Source: CAIYTF01 sp963664845 (GTDB lineage Bacteria > Bacteroidota > Ignavibacteria > Ignavibacteriales > Ignavibacteriaceae). Taken from it: a stretch of 64,000 nucleotides of DNA. A program made the translations under genes and the position numbers. The DNA lies in contig OY761615.1 in NCBI GenBank assembly GCA_963664845.1, positions 248,001 to 312,000 of the forward strand, in the 5' to 3' direction. Positions 46,453 to 55,485 of this stretch are shown here, piece after piece. Position 1 is the first letter of the stretch, and every line of letters begins with the position of its first letter. The notes beneath the pieces were generated by a model. The model was not told the DNA's origin. It made no database searches and saw only the letters and a list, made by a program, of their open reading frames with translations.

Positions 46453-48015
46453 GTGTTCAATATAGTCAGTTCGGGAAAAGAATCATTGGACCTCTCCATT
46501 CTGAATACGCTCCAGTATTTGGAATCTATCATTTTTTCGTCCTCTCCGGACGGAACCCGATTCTATTTCATTTCTTCCGCAATTGAGAAAATGGTGGGAG
46601 TCACTTCCGAATTTGCGATTGCACACCCAACATCCATGATGCGGTTGATACTTCCGTCTGATTTTCATGAGTTTAAGTATCTGGTTCAGCAGGTCCGGAG
46701 TGGCCAACCTGTAACTGTTGAATACCGGATAAACAACCTTAATGGTGCAGTTGTTTATCTGAGACATTTTGCGTTCCCCGTCATCGAGAACGAAATAATG
46801 ATCCGGATTGATGGTATCATCCACGACATTACCAAAGAAAAACTGAACGAATCCCAGCTTAAAAAATCCGAAGAGCGATTGCGCAACATCTTCGAAACAG
46901 CTGACGATCTGATTTTTACCCTCGACGAAAATGGGAATTATTCATCGGTCAACAATAATGGTACGCTCAATCTTGAATATCTTCCCCAGGAAATGATCGG
47001 CAAGCATTTTTTCGATTTCATCGCCGATGAAAAAAAAGCCGAAGTAGCCAAAAAGTTTCAGGAGATACTTCAGGGAAAAAAAGTTATAACGTTGGAAGCC
47101 TTTTTCACCAGTAAATATGGCAAAACCCTGGTGTTTGAAGTGAACGCACGGGCTCTTTATGAAAATCAGACACTGGTTGGCGTATTGGGCATTGGACGTA
47201 ATATTAACGAAAGACGCCTCGATCAGGAAAAAATGAAGGAGCTGAACAATAAGCTTATTGAAGCCAACCGTATCATTTCCATCGAACGGGACCGGGCAAA
47301 ACAAAAAATATCAATCCTTGAAGAATTGAACCGGTTGAAAAATGAATTTGTCTCTAATATATCACACGAACTGCGGACTCCGCTTGCATCCATCATCGGG
47401 TTTGCGGAAACCATTGATTCAGATGCGGAAATGCCAAATGAGCTCCGGCTGGAATTTAACCAAATAATATTAAGCGAGGCTAAAAGGCTGGCCAAACTCA
47501 TCAACGATGTGCTCGATATCTCAAAAATTGAAGAAGGGAAAGTTAACCTAAATAAAACCGAATTCTCCATGAACGAACTGCTTACTCCCCTGATACTGCA
47601 ATTTAAAAAGAGAATTGAGGATAAGGGAATAGTTTTTTGGTATGAATTACCCAAGCAATCCGTTACTATGTATGGTGATAAGGACAGGATTTTGCAGGTT
47701 TTCGAGAACCTGCTCAGTAATGCACTCAAATTTACCAACGAAGGCCGAATTACCTTGCTGGCACAAAGCTTATATCGTGAATATGAAGTACTTATTACCG
47801 ATACAGGAATTGGCGTGCCAAAAAAAGACGTACCCTTCTTGTTTCAAAAATTTTATCGGGTCAGCCGCCCTGGTTCTGAAATACCCGGAACCGGTTTGGG
47901 GTTAGCCTTCGTGAAACAGATTATTGATCTTCACAAAGGGTATATCGCTATTCAAAGTGAAGAAAACAGAGGCACAACGGTTGTCGTTAAATTACCGATT
48001 CTAAAAAAGGAGTAA
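46453..48015 (+). CDS. Cytoplasmic PAS-PAS histidine kinase
   Basis: 520 residues. GTG start at 46453 follows a GGAAG site. Two PAS domains (about 18-128 and 136-255) are joined by a coiled coil (about 256-296) to HisKA (H305 in SNISHELRTPLASIIGFAETI) and an HATPase region with DTGIGVP and IPGTGLGLAFVKQIIDLHKG. The kinase type resembles WalK-like soluble kinases. The stop is only 9 bases before the sigma-54 activator gene, so these two form the likely cognate pair. Signal unknown. Confidence 0.92.
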   Translation: MFNIVSSGKESLDLSILNTLQYLESIIFSSSPDGTRFYFISSAIEKMVGVTSEFAIAHPTSMMRLILPSDFHEFKYLVQQVRSGQPVTVEYRINNLNGAVVYLRHFAFPVIENEIMIRIDGIIHDITKEKLNESQLKKSEERLRNIFETADDLIFTLDENGNYSSVNNNGTLNLEYLPQEMIGKHFFDFIADEKKAEVAKKFQEILQGKKVITLEAFFTSKYGKTLVFEVNARALYENQTLVGVLGIGRNINERRLDQEKMKELNNKLIEANRIISIERDRAKQKISILEELNRLKNEFVSNISHELRTPLASIIGFAETIDSDAEMPNELRLEFNQIILSEAKRLAKLINDVLDISKIEEGKVNLNKTEFSMNELLTPLILQFKKRIEDKGIVFWYELPKQSVTMYGDKDRILQVFENLLSNALKFTNEGRITLLAQSLYREYEVLITDTGIGVPKKDVPFLFQKFYRVSRPGSEIPGTGLGLAFVKQIIDLHKGYIAIQSEENRGTTVVVKLPILKKE

Positions 48016-48024
48016 ACCAGGCAT

Positions 48025-49425
48025 ATGGATAAAACTGTTTTTATTGTTGATGACGAACCGTCAATTGCTAAGTTACTTACCTATTGGGTGCGCGACAAAT
48101 GGGGCTATACGGTCAAAACATTCGCCAATGGCGAACTGCTGCTCCAGAAGCTTTCCGACAATCCTGATCTGATCCTCCTGGATATCATGCTTCCCGGGTT
48201 GAACGGCATTGAGGTACTGAAACAAGTTAAACTCTACAATGAGAGAACGCCGGTGATCATTCTTTCTGCCCAGGGCCGTATTGAAGTTGCACTTGAAGCA
48301 CTTCGCTTCGGAGCGTTCGACTATTTCCCGAAACCAATTGATACGCAACGCCTGGAGCCGGCAATTAAAAACGCCATTAAAAACTTCGATCTTTCCCGGG
48401 AAGTGGAAAATCTCCGGGAGAATATGCAACAGGCGTATAAGTTTGAGAATATCATCTCTGTCGACGGGAAAATGCAGGATATTTTCCGGCTCATGACAAA
48501 AGTTCTTAATTCTGATATCACTGTCCTCATTCACGGTGAAAGTGGCACTGGAAAAGAACTGATTGCAAGAGCCATCCATTATAATGGTATCAGAAAAGAT
48601 AAACCGTTCGTTGTCATCAACTGTGCTTCTATTCCGCGGGAACTGCTTGAAAGTGAACTTTTTGGACACGAAAAAGGCTCCTTCACGGGCGCCCACGTAA
48701 GGAAAATCGGAAAATTTGAAATGGCCCATGGCGGAACTATTTTCCTCGATGAAGTCGGGGAACTGGAAATGACCCTCCAGGCCAAATTGCTTCGTGTCAT
48801 TCAGGAAAAAAACTTCGAGCGCGTAGGTGGCAATGAGCTGATAAAAACTGATGTCAGGATTCTGTCTGCTACCAACAGGGACCTGCGAAAAGCAGTTGAG
48901 ATGAAAGAATTCAGGGAAGACCTGTTCTACCGGTTGAATTCCTTTCCCATTACTTTGCCCCCGCTGAGGACAAGACGGGCCGACATTCTGGTTCTGGCAA
49001 CCTATTTTCTTGAAGTATTTAATAAGAAAATGTCAAAAGACATTAAGGGATTTTCCAAGCGGGCCCTCAGAATGATGTATGAATATGATTGGCCGGGTAA
49101 CATCAGGGAAATGGAAAACGCCATTGAACGATGTGTTATTCTAACGGAAAACAACATCATTGACCTTGATGATTTTCCTGCGCATATTCGCTCAACCAAT
49201 GATGAATTGAAATTGGAAGTATCCTCCGCATTTTTTCAGGATGATATCATCATTCCGTTTGAAAAAATTAAGGAAGAAGCACTTAGGCACGCACTTAAAG
49301 TGACGCAGGGAAACATTCTGGCTGCGGCAAAAAAACTACGTCTGGGCAGAGCAACCATATACCGCCTGCTCGAGAAATATCACATTGATCAAAAAGAATT
49401 TGAACAAAGAAATAAAGAAGGATAA
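48025..49425 (+). CDS. NtrC-family sigma-54-dependent response regulator
   Basis: 466 residues: receiver (1-120; D10 and phospho-acceptor D53, Lys103), AAA+ sigma-54 domain (about 142-370) with Walker A GESGTGKE (171-178), contact loop GSFTGA (218-223) and Walker B IFLDEVGE (239-246), then a Fis-type helix-turn-helix (about 425-460; AAKKLRLGRATIYRLLEKY). It should activate sigma-54 promoters on command of the kinase encoded just upstream. The STAS gene starts 5 bases after its stop. Second such activator in the window, after the one at 1876. Confidence 0.95.
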   Translation: MDKTVFIVDDEPSIAKLLTYWVRDKWGYTVKTFANGELLLQKLSDNPDLILLDIMLPGLNGIEVLKQVKLYNERTPVIILSAQGRIEVALEALRFGAFDYFPKPIDTQRLEPAIKNAIKNFDLSREVENLRENMQQAYKFENIISVDGKMQDIFRLMTKVLNSDITVLIHGESGTGKELIARAIHYNGIRKDKPFVVINCASIPRELLESELFGHEKGSFTGAHVRKIGKFEMAHGGTIFLDEVGELEMTLQAKLLRVIQEKNFERVGGNELIKTDVRILSATNRDLRKAVEMKEFREDLFYRLNSFPITLPPLRTRRADILVLATYFLEVFNKKMSKDIKGFSKRALRMMYEYDWPGNIREMENAIERCVILTENNIIDLDDFPAHIRSTNDELKLEVSSAFFQDDIIIPFEKIKEEALRHALKVTQGNILAAAKKLRLGRATIYRLLEKYHIDQKEFEQRNKEG

Positions 49426-49430
49426 CAAGC

Positions 49431-49778
49431 ATGGATTTCACCAGAGAAAATTACACTGATGTTGTGGCTCAAGTGGTTAATCTCTCAAGAGCCACATTGA
49501 AAGAAGCCGAAGAGTTTAAACGGGTTCTCTCTGCAGAAATTGACAGAGGTACCAGAAAACTGATTGTTGATTTAAGTGAGTGCGAGTTCATTGACTCAAC
49601 ATTTCTTGGAGCACTCGTGGTCTCCCTCAAAAAAATAACAGCACTCGGCGGCGACCTGCGCCTGGTAGGATTTCAACCATCAGTTCACTCTATGTTTGAA
49701 CTCACCAGAATGTACCGGGTTTTTGAAGCCTTCCCTACCCGGCAGGCAGCTGTTGAAAGTTATGGCGTCAGATTTTAG
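49431..49778 (+). CDS. STAS-domain anti-sigma factor antagonist
   Basis: 115 residues, a single STAS domain like SpoIIAA/RsbV. The strand VDLSECEFIDSTFLGALVVSLKKI holds the DS(T/S) motif with the Ser that is normally phosphorylated by an anti-sigma kinase. Dephosphorylated forms bind the anti-sigma factor. It sits between a sigma-54 activator and a SpoIIE-type phosphatase, the enzyme that would dephosphorylate it, and so indicates a partner-switching module. No separate RsbW/SpoIIAB-type kinase is in the cluster. Confidence 0.9.
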   Translation: MDFTRENYTDVVAQVVNLSRATLKEAEEFKRVLSAEIDRGTRKLIVDLSECEFIDSTFLGALVVSLKKITALGGDLRLVGFQPSVHSMFELTRMYRVFEAFPTRQAAVESYGVRF

Positions 49779-49807
49779 TACAGAATATTTAAACCGGGCT
49801 TATACCA

Positions 49808-51373
49808 ATGTCTGAAAATTCAGAAAAAACCATACTGATCATCGATGACGATCTCACGGTCCGTAAACTATTAAGCTTTCACTTAAAGAGGAAGGAATAC
49901 CATGTCCTCGAGGCTACCGGATCCGATGAAGGATCTCAGTTCCTGGCGGGTGAAAAAATTGACCTCGTACTCTGTGATGTTAATATGGATGGTATGGACG
50001 GTTTTTCATTTTGCAAAAAAGTCCGGGATAACGAAAACTATCGCACACTCCCCTTCATTTTTGTGACCGCCAAAAACAGCCTTGAAGATAAAGAAACCGC
50101 GATGAAAGTCGGCGGTGACGATATCATTACCAAACCGTTTGAGGTACAGGAACTGTTGATCAAAGTGCAAACCCTGATCCGGCGGGCTGACATTTATAAG
50201 TCCTATGGCACCAGAAAAAACTTTGAACAGACCATCAACGAGGAAACCCCAAAGATCCTTCTTCTCGATGATGATGTTTCTTTGGCAAAGCTTTTTCAGT
50301 ACAACCTGACAAAAGCCGGATTCGAATGCAAAACCGCTAATGGGGCTGAAGAAGCGATTGCCATTGCAAAAAAATTCTTCCCGGACATCATCATCTCAGA
50401 CATTATGATGCCCAAATATGATGGATTCCAATTCCGGAAAATGGTGTTGGATGATCATGACCTGAAAGGCATCCCCTTCATCTTCCTTACCTCCAAAAGC
50501 GGTGAGGACGATATTCTTGACGGCTATAACCTTGGCATTACCGATTACGTTTTAAAAACTGCCGGACCTCGGGTTGTGGTTGCAAAAGTATCGGCCATAA
50601 TCAAGAGCCTCGGTAAAGAACGGCAACGTGTGGTTTCTGAACTGCATCGCGCGGCAGACAACATGCGGGTGAATGTGGTCCCTGATCAGGCACCTGTCTT
50701 CAAGGGACTCGAGATTAAGCATTGGCATCAACCGTATAAAGGTATTCCCGGTGGTGATTTTATTGACTATTACCAGGCGGACGAAAATAATATTGCAATC
50801 ATTCTTGGCGACGTTATGGGAAAACGGTGGGGTGCTTGGTATTTCGCTATTGCGTATGCCGGCTATGTGAGAAGCGCAATCCGGTTGAATTTGCAAAATG
50901 CAGCGCAATCCACACCAAAAGATATTCTCGATAAGGTTAACTCGTCTGTGTACAAGGATTCAAAAATATCCGAAGTGTTCGCCACGCTGTCTGTAATAAC
51001 TTACAATTCTGTCGTTAAAACGCTTCGTTATTCGGGCGCCGGTGACCTCCCCATTATCTATCGCAGAAAAAAAGATTTGACTGCAAACCTCATCAGCTCG
51101 GGTGGAATGCTGCTTGGGTTTGCCGAAGAAGGTTTTTTTGAAGATAAGATCATTCCTTTCGAACAAGGCGACATCGTTATCCTTCTCACCGATGGTTTAA
51201 TTGAGTCCAGGAATTCCGATGGTATTCCGTTTGGCACGGATAACCTGGTTAAGCTGGTTTCTACGATTCCTCTTGATACCGATCCGATGCAGTTTCTGCA
51301 GCAACGGCTCACTGCCTATACGGACAGTAAGTTCGAAGATGACATAAGCCTGATAACCATTATGGCGGTTTAA
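49808..51373 (+). CDS. REC-REC-PP2C (SpoIIE-type) phosphatase
   Basis: 521 residues. Two receiver domains in tandem (about 5-125, acceptor Asp in VLCDVNMDGMDG; and about 145-265, acceptor Asp in IIISDIMMPKYDG) are followed by a PP2C/SpoIIE phosphatase domain (about 300-521). In the latter, GGDFIDYY, GDVMGKRWGA and the terminal DDISLITIMAV supply the metal-binding acids. It should dephosphorylate the STAS protein encoded 30 bases upstream, under control of phosphotransfer from the kinases. Gly-Asp-Val-Met-Gly-Lys-Arg replaces the usual GKG, a small change. Last gene of the cluster. Confidence 0.93.
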   Translation: MSENSEKTILIIDDDLTVRKLLSFHLKRKEYHVLEATGSDEGSQFLAGEKIDLVLCDVNMDGMDGFSFCKKVRDNENYRTLPFIFVTAKNSLEDKETAMKVGGDDIITKPFEVQELLIKVQTLIRRADIYKSYGTRKNFEQTINEETPKILLLDDDVSLAKLFQYNLTKAGFECKTANGAEEAIAIAKKFFPDIIISDIMMPKYDGFQFRKMVLDDHDLKGIPFIFLTSKSGEDDILDGYNLGITDYVLKTAGPRVVVAKVSAIIKSLGKERQRVVSELHRAADNMRVNVVPDQAPVFKGLEIKHWHQPYKGIPGGDFIDYYQADENNIAIILGDVMGKRWGAWYFAIAYAGYVRSAIRLNLQNAAQSTPKDILDKVNSSVYKDSKISEVFATLSVITYNSVVKTLRYSGAGDLPIIYRRKKDLTANLISSGGMLLGFAEEGFFEDKIIPFEQGDIVILLTDGLIESRNSDGIPFGTDNLVKLVSTIPLDTDPMQFLQQRLTAYTDSKFEDDISLITIMAV

Positions 51374-51609
51374 CCGTCTGCTAACTTGCGATCATTGGCC
51401 TCCCACAGAATGTGTTCCCCGGCTGATAATCGGATTGCCATACCTTCAACCGTTTTGCTATCCTTCGTGATATGAATTAACCGGTTTTCAGCAATCGTAT
51501 CTCAATTGGCCTCACTTAAACAGCATTTCTTCCATGCAAATCGACAATCAATTACTGGATTAATGAGGATTAATTACTCTTTCTCCATAACATTGAGTAA
51601 TTTCCTCTT

Positions 51610-52080
51610 ATGAATAGTATATTTTATATAGATGGAAATAATCTTCTGCACCTCAGTAAAAGACTGAGTGCCATTCAAAAAAAGGACAAACAGGGTTCGC
51701 GGGAAGCTTTGATCTCCTACCTTTTACAATATTTCCGTGGGAAAAAATGCGCGGTCACGGTTTTCTTTGATGGTTTTGAAAGCAACCAAATTCATTCCGC
51801 ACCGCTGGCAATTCGCTATTCGAACAAACATGAAGCAGATGATGATATACGAAAAGCGATCTCATCGGCCAAAAACCCTAGACTCATCACGCTGGTCACT
51901 TCCGACGGCCCTTTGGCCGGATTTGGCCGCAAATGCTCATGCACAATTCTCAGCTCAGAAGATTTTGATAAAATGTTGTTCACCAAACACGCAACCCCAC
52001 AGGAAGATGCTGCCATTAACTCTCTTCAAAATCAGCAGCAGGAGTTTATCGACTTATTCACGCGAAAGAGAAAAAGCTAA
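51610..52080 (+). CDS. YacP-like NYN-domain nuclease
   Basis: 156 residues of the NYN (PIN-like) fold, YacP type. The first strand is FYIDGNNLLH with the catalytic Asp near residue 8, then a TVFFDGF strand, HEADDDIRKAI with clustered acids, and LITLVTSDGPLAGFGR, which supplies the last Asp. These acids bind metal for RNA cleavage in the family (Rae1-like). Single gene, no close partner. Start ATG at 51610 with no strong upstream site. Confidence 0.85.
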   Translation: MNSIFYIDGNNLLHLSKRLSAIQKKDKQGSREALISYLLQYFRGKKCAVTVFFDGFESNQIHSAPLAIRYSNKHEADDDIRKAISSAKNPRLITLVTSDGPLAGFGRKCSCTILSSEDFDKMLFTKHATPQEDAAINSLQNQQQEFIDLFTRKRKS

Positions 52081-52144
52081 ACAGAAAAAATGTTCAGTTG
52101 GGAATTAGGCAGCGCAAAAACGTAATTTGGATGATCGTGTATAC

Positions 52145-52534
52145 CTAATTAATATAGAAGATATTCGGAAGGGGTCCGTTTTCACTCATTGCTTCATTTG
52201 CCAGCCGTTCAAAAACCGAGTGAGCATATACCAGTTTACTGCTCCTGAATCTGATGAACAACCATGAATAATGAACCAGCATTAGGATCGCCATCCCAAA
52301 TGGAGAGAATAGCTGCTGCTGCCGAACGTGAGCTAATTCGTGCCTTATAAGCGGTTCCGATTCTTTTTCGCGCACAACAAAAATGAGATTAAGAACAGAC
52401 AGCCCCCACGGAGTAAACTTCGGATATTTTATCCGTTTCACCCGGATCACTATGGGCGGAACTATCAGGATCATCCCCCAAAGAAGCAAATTGAGCACCA
52501 TAATGATCAGCAATTCTTCCACTAAAAAATTCAT
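52145..52534 (-). CDS. Small membrane protein with HELAH zinc motif
   Basis: 129 residues with two or three hydrophobic helices (about 8-30, 43-53 and 80-94). Between them lies LIRHELAHVRQQQ, an HExxH zinc-protease motif. A later NEA at the end of the LAN segment could supply a third ligand. This resembles a stripped-down membrane metallopeptidase of the M48/M56 kind; a compact protein is unusual, since those families are over 250 residues. Start ATG at 52534, no other start is likely. Downstream partner unknown. Confidence 0.75.
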   Translation of the reverse strand: MNFLVEELLIIMVLNLLLWGMILIVPPIVIRVKRIKYPKFTPWGLSVLNLIFVVREKESEPLIRHELAHVRQQQLFSPFGMAILMLVHYSWLFIRFRSSKLVYAHSVFERLANEAMSENGPLPNIFYIN

Positions 52535-52582
52535 GTTTTGCCGGCTCTGAAAAGGAATGGTAAAAAACTGGACACGCAGCCC

Positions 52583-53047
52583 TTAATAATGGAACACCTC
52601 ATGGCTTACATATGCTCCCTTTTCATAGGTGAACTTGGCGCTGAAAAAAGTATCCTTCCACATCCACGGCAAGAAAATCTGATCACCCTCCCACATGGGA
52701 AGTTGGTTAATTTTATCATTATCAATCCACTCCAGATTACCTTCAGGAGAATCTATAAGGGTGCCGGAGAATTGCTCTGCAAGGAACAAAAAAACATACC
52801 AGTCATCGAATCCGTCAAATGCCGGAAAGGTAATAAAACCCTTCAGAACTGGGTCTTTTATAGTTAATCCCGATTCTTCAAAGATCTCTCTGATAACACA
52901 CTCTTCAGGCGATTCTCCAGCTTCAAATTTGCCGCCAAGACCGTTCCATTTCCCCTCATGCATATCATTTTCCTTTTTCACCCTGTGCAGCATGAGGGTT
53001 TTGTTTCTTTCCTTATCTACAACATAGCAAAGAGTTGCAAGCTTCAT
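52583..53047 (-). CDS. Nudix hydrolase (MutT-like)
   Basis: 154 residues with a full Nudix box at 39-61: G39 KFEAG E45, then RE at 53-54 and EESGL at 57-61, matching GX5EX7REUXEEXGU. The start LATLCYVVDKERNKTLMLHR and the ENDMHEGKWNGLGG context are those of the 8-oxo-dGTP diphosphatase (MutT) branch, which cleans oxidised nucleotides. Other nucleoside diphosphate substrates cannot be excluded. It starts close to, but does not share an operon with, the tRNA gene on the other strand. Confidence 0.9.
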   Translation of the reverse strand: MKLATLCYVVDKERNKTLMLHRVKKENDMHEGKWNGLGGKFEAGESPEECVIREIFEESGLTIKDPVLKGFITFPAFDGFDDWYVFLFLAEQFSGTLIDSPEGNLEWIDNDKINQLPMWEGDQIFLPWMWKDTFFSAKFTYEKGAYVSHEVFHY

Positions 53048-53182
53048 TTTTCTTCCATTTTATCAGTTATGAATATTTGAAAATAGAAAAAAAATTGCTA
53101 TTATTAGTGTCTAATTTTTATAGAATATGCCATTTAACTGAGGCACTTGGTTCAGTTATCGCCTTAGTAACAGGTTTTTATT

Positions 53183-53259
53183 GCCAGCGTAGCTCAGTTG
53201 GCCAGAGCAGCGCACTTGTAATGCGCAGGTCATCGGTTCGAATCCGATTGCTGGCTCCA
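53183..53259 (+). tRNA. tRNA-Thr (anticodon UGU)
   Basis: A 77-nt tRNA including encoded CCA (53257-53259). The acceptor stem is GCCAGCG with UGCUGGC (one G-U pair), D arm GCUC/GAGC, anticodon arm GCGCA-CUUGUAA-UGCGC giving UGU for ACA/ACG codons, and T arm AUCGG-UUCGAAU-CCGAU. The discriminator is U. A terminator follows 2 bases later. Confidence 0.97.
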
Positions 53260-53261
53260 CT

Positions 53262-53297
53262 AAAAAGCTGTCTCGATATCGGGACAGCTTTTTTATT
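53262..53297 (+). terminator. Terminator of tRNA-Thr
   Basis: 11-bp stem (AAAAAGCTGTC with GACAGCTTTTT) whose loop holds a CGATATCG palindrome, then TTTATTTTA. Arms nearly match those of the hairpin at 63714-63761. A classic Rho-independent terminator. Confidence 0.9.
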
Positions 53298-53304
53298 TTA
53301 TGGC

Positions 53305-53343
53305 ATGGGAGCAAGAATTATTGTCCTTGCTCCCATTTTTTTG
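53305..53343 (+). terminator. Second hairpin terminator after tRNA-Thr
   Basis: 11-bp stem (ATGGGAGCAAG at 53305-53315, complement at 53326-53336) followed by seven Ts. It lies immediately after the first terminator, giving a tandem pair. Confidence 0.8.
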
Positions 53344-54236
53344 AGATACTTCATTTATCGTGCTCCCGATTCTTGCCTCAAAGAGCCAATCATAACAAAA
53401 CATGCTCCATACTTTCTGTTATTGGTTTTACTGGGAGCCAACACTGCAAAATTTGTTTATAACTTTTTATTAAATGTCACTTAATCGTTTTAATAACAAT
53501 ATATTATGCAGTTTTTGCATATTGTGTTTATAATAGTGATCATTGCTTAGTTTAGAATGTTTGAGAAATCAATTTCTGTAAGCAAAAACAGCAAAAAACC
53601 TCACCGGAGCACGTTTGAGCACTTCATGAATCAGGGAGCACGCATTCAAAACATATCTGATGAAAATAATGAAAAAAAATAGGAAGCATCTGCTCTCCTG
53701 AAACCAAGTAATGCACGAGAAGTGGTCCTGCCGGAGCATGGGAGAAAACCAAACATTCAAGATACCAGTCCAATGGACCCTTTAATCCAAAGCGGATTTG
53801 GAGCTAAAAACACCTATACCTTTGACCCGCCTCATCATAAATTAATCGATTCCAGGGCTTCTAATGAAGCGATTTTGATATCCCATTTGGGTGGTTTTCC
53901 GGTTGATCAACATTCTTGCCGGGCTAGCCTAATTCTGTTTAGAATGCCCGGCTATTTGCGTGCCCATGCATCTCCGCTTCTCATCTTCTCTGGTCTGGAT
54001 GGTTTTGGCATAGTCAGGCTTCTATATTATAGTGACGTTTTTCCTTTCCCTGAGCATTCCCACCACACCGGGTATAATGGTTTCACCCAGCCCTGACAAC
54101 CCGCTCCTGGCTGCCTGATTCTACAGGGACATAATGTTGAACAGGATTGATAGGAATTCACGCCGGACTATTTAGGACTTTACCGTTATTTCTTATATTG
54201 GGCCATTATTTATAAACAAAAATAAAGAAACATCTA
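53344..54236. other. Long region without a convincing gene
   Basis: 893 bases between the tRNA-Thr terminators and the lipoprotein gene at 54237. A 124-codon plus-strand frame (53722-54096) exists but starts without a ribosome-binding site, is His/Pro rich and resembles no family. A 41-codon frame (53557-53682) is highly basic but likewise unsupported. Neither strand gave a recognisable gene remnant. It could be degraded DNA. Confidence 0.4.
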
Positions 54237-54953
54237 ATGCAAAAATACTTATTGGTTTCGCTGGTTCTGATAATGACTGTGTTCGGCGGCTGCAAGAAAG
54301 ACGGTCAGCAGGATGCAGACAAGCTTGCCCCGGGAGTTCACAAAATTGTAGCTAAAGAGGTGATCCCCGTCAGTTCATATATCTACGTAAAAGGTATGGA
54401 AGGCGACAAAGAAACATGGATCGCTTTCCCCAAACTGGATGTAAAAGTGGGAACGGAATTATATTTCTCCAAATTTATGGAGATGGAAAATTTTTCAAGC
54501 ACCGAATTAAAAAGAACTTTTCCCAAAATCCTTTTCGTTGAAGATATCAGTATGCAGCCCATCACTGCTAAACCTGCTGCTACGGCTCAACAGAATCCAA
54601 TGGAACAGAAACCGCAAAAACCCGTTATTGAAAGACAGGAAATAAAAGTTGAAAAAGCTTCCGGCGGAATTTCAATTTCGCAGCTTTATGCCAATATGAA
54701 AAGCTATGAAAATAAAACAGTCAAAATTAAGGGCAAAGTGGTTAAATATAATGGCGGCATCATGAACAAGAACTGGGTTCATATTCAGGATGGCTCAGGA
54801 ACTGCCGACAACTTCGACCTTACCGTTACAACAGATGCAGAAGTGGCCATCGGTGACATCCTCACCTTTGAAGGGAAAATTGCCCTCAATAAGGACTTCG
54901 GGTACGGATACTCTTATAAAATTCTAATGGAATCGGCAAAAGTCTCAAAATAA
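54237..54953 (+). CDS. Lipoprotein with OB-fold-like domain
   Basis: 238 residues. A lipoprotein signal peptide ends with a lipobox VFGGC (Cys about 19), followed by KKDGQQ. The first part (about 30-115) is strand rich (IYVKGMEGDKETWIAFPK, VGTELYFSKFMEM). A Pro/Gln-rich linker follows (about 118-140), then a second domain (about 148-238) with the OB-fold pattern YENKTVKIKGKVVKYNGGIMNKNWVHIQDG. OB folds of this type in lipoproteins bind ligands or nucleic acid-like chains. Function unknown. A terminator follows directly. Confidence 0.82.
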   Translation: MQKYLLVSLVLIMTVFGGCKKDGQQDADKLAPGVHKIVAKEVIPVSSYIYVKGMEGDKETWIAFPKLDVKVGTELYFSKFMEMENFSSTELKRTFPKILFVEDISMQPITAKPAATAQQNPMEQKPQKPVIERQEIKVEKASGGISISQLYANMKSYENKTVKIKGKVVKYNGGIMNKNWVHIQDGSGTADNFDLTVTTDAEVAIGDILTFEGKIALNKDFGYGYSYKILMESAKVSK

Positions 54954-54990
54954 TAATGCAGGTATGCTGAACCAATCAGGTGATCATACA

Positions 54991-55024
54991 CAAGACCTCA
55001 GTGAGTGACTTTACTGAGGTCTTG
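54991..55024 (+). terminator. Terminator of the OB-fold lipoprotein gene
   Basis: Perfect 12-bp stem (CAAGACCTCAGT with ACTGAGGTCTTG) and a 10-base loop, followed by TCATTTT on the plus strand, about 40 bases after the lipoprotein stop. Confidence 0.75.
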
Positions 55025-55485
55025 TCATTTTAAACTGTTGGCTGAACCTACGTGTAATAGCCACCCCTATTCAAGGTATCAATCACTTTTGGGCATTCAG
55101 TCCTCTTCATGGTTTCAATGGTCTCAGCTTGACAGCCACAATGAACAACTACATTCCAGTGAAAATTGAGTTCAAGGAAATCCCGTTGTTGTCGAGTGTT
55201 TTGACTGGATATCCCGTTTCAAGCGGGACGGGCATCTGCCTGATTCGATCTTTATCAGAGACAATGTATATCCCGCATCTGCCGGCTTATACCGGATCGG
55301 CACCATTGATATAAGATGAAGAGCCATGTGGCACAAGTCACAACCAAATCCTGCTTTGCCCGCCATCCGGTTGAAAGGATTAAAATTTGCAAATACTGTT
55401 TATCTTTGAGAAATCAATATTTAAAAAGAACTTTTTTTCGATTTTCCTTGATTCTTTCAGTATTATCCAATAAATTAACATCACG
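55025..55485. other. Intergenic region
   Basis: 461 bases between the lipoprotein terminator and the small secreted protein at 55486. The promoter of the latter must be here. Overlapping short frames on both strands lack support. No RNA element is visible. Confidence 0.4.

Noticed and set aside
46193..46465. 90-codon frame with a GGAG motif upstream
   Set aside because: Overlaps the next kinase start by 13 bases and has no homologue I recognise; kept only as a note in the intergenic entry.
53722..54096. Plus-strand 124-codon frame
   Set aside because: No ribosome-binding site, odd His/Pro composition, no recognisable motif or partner gene.
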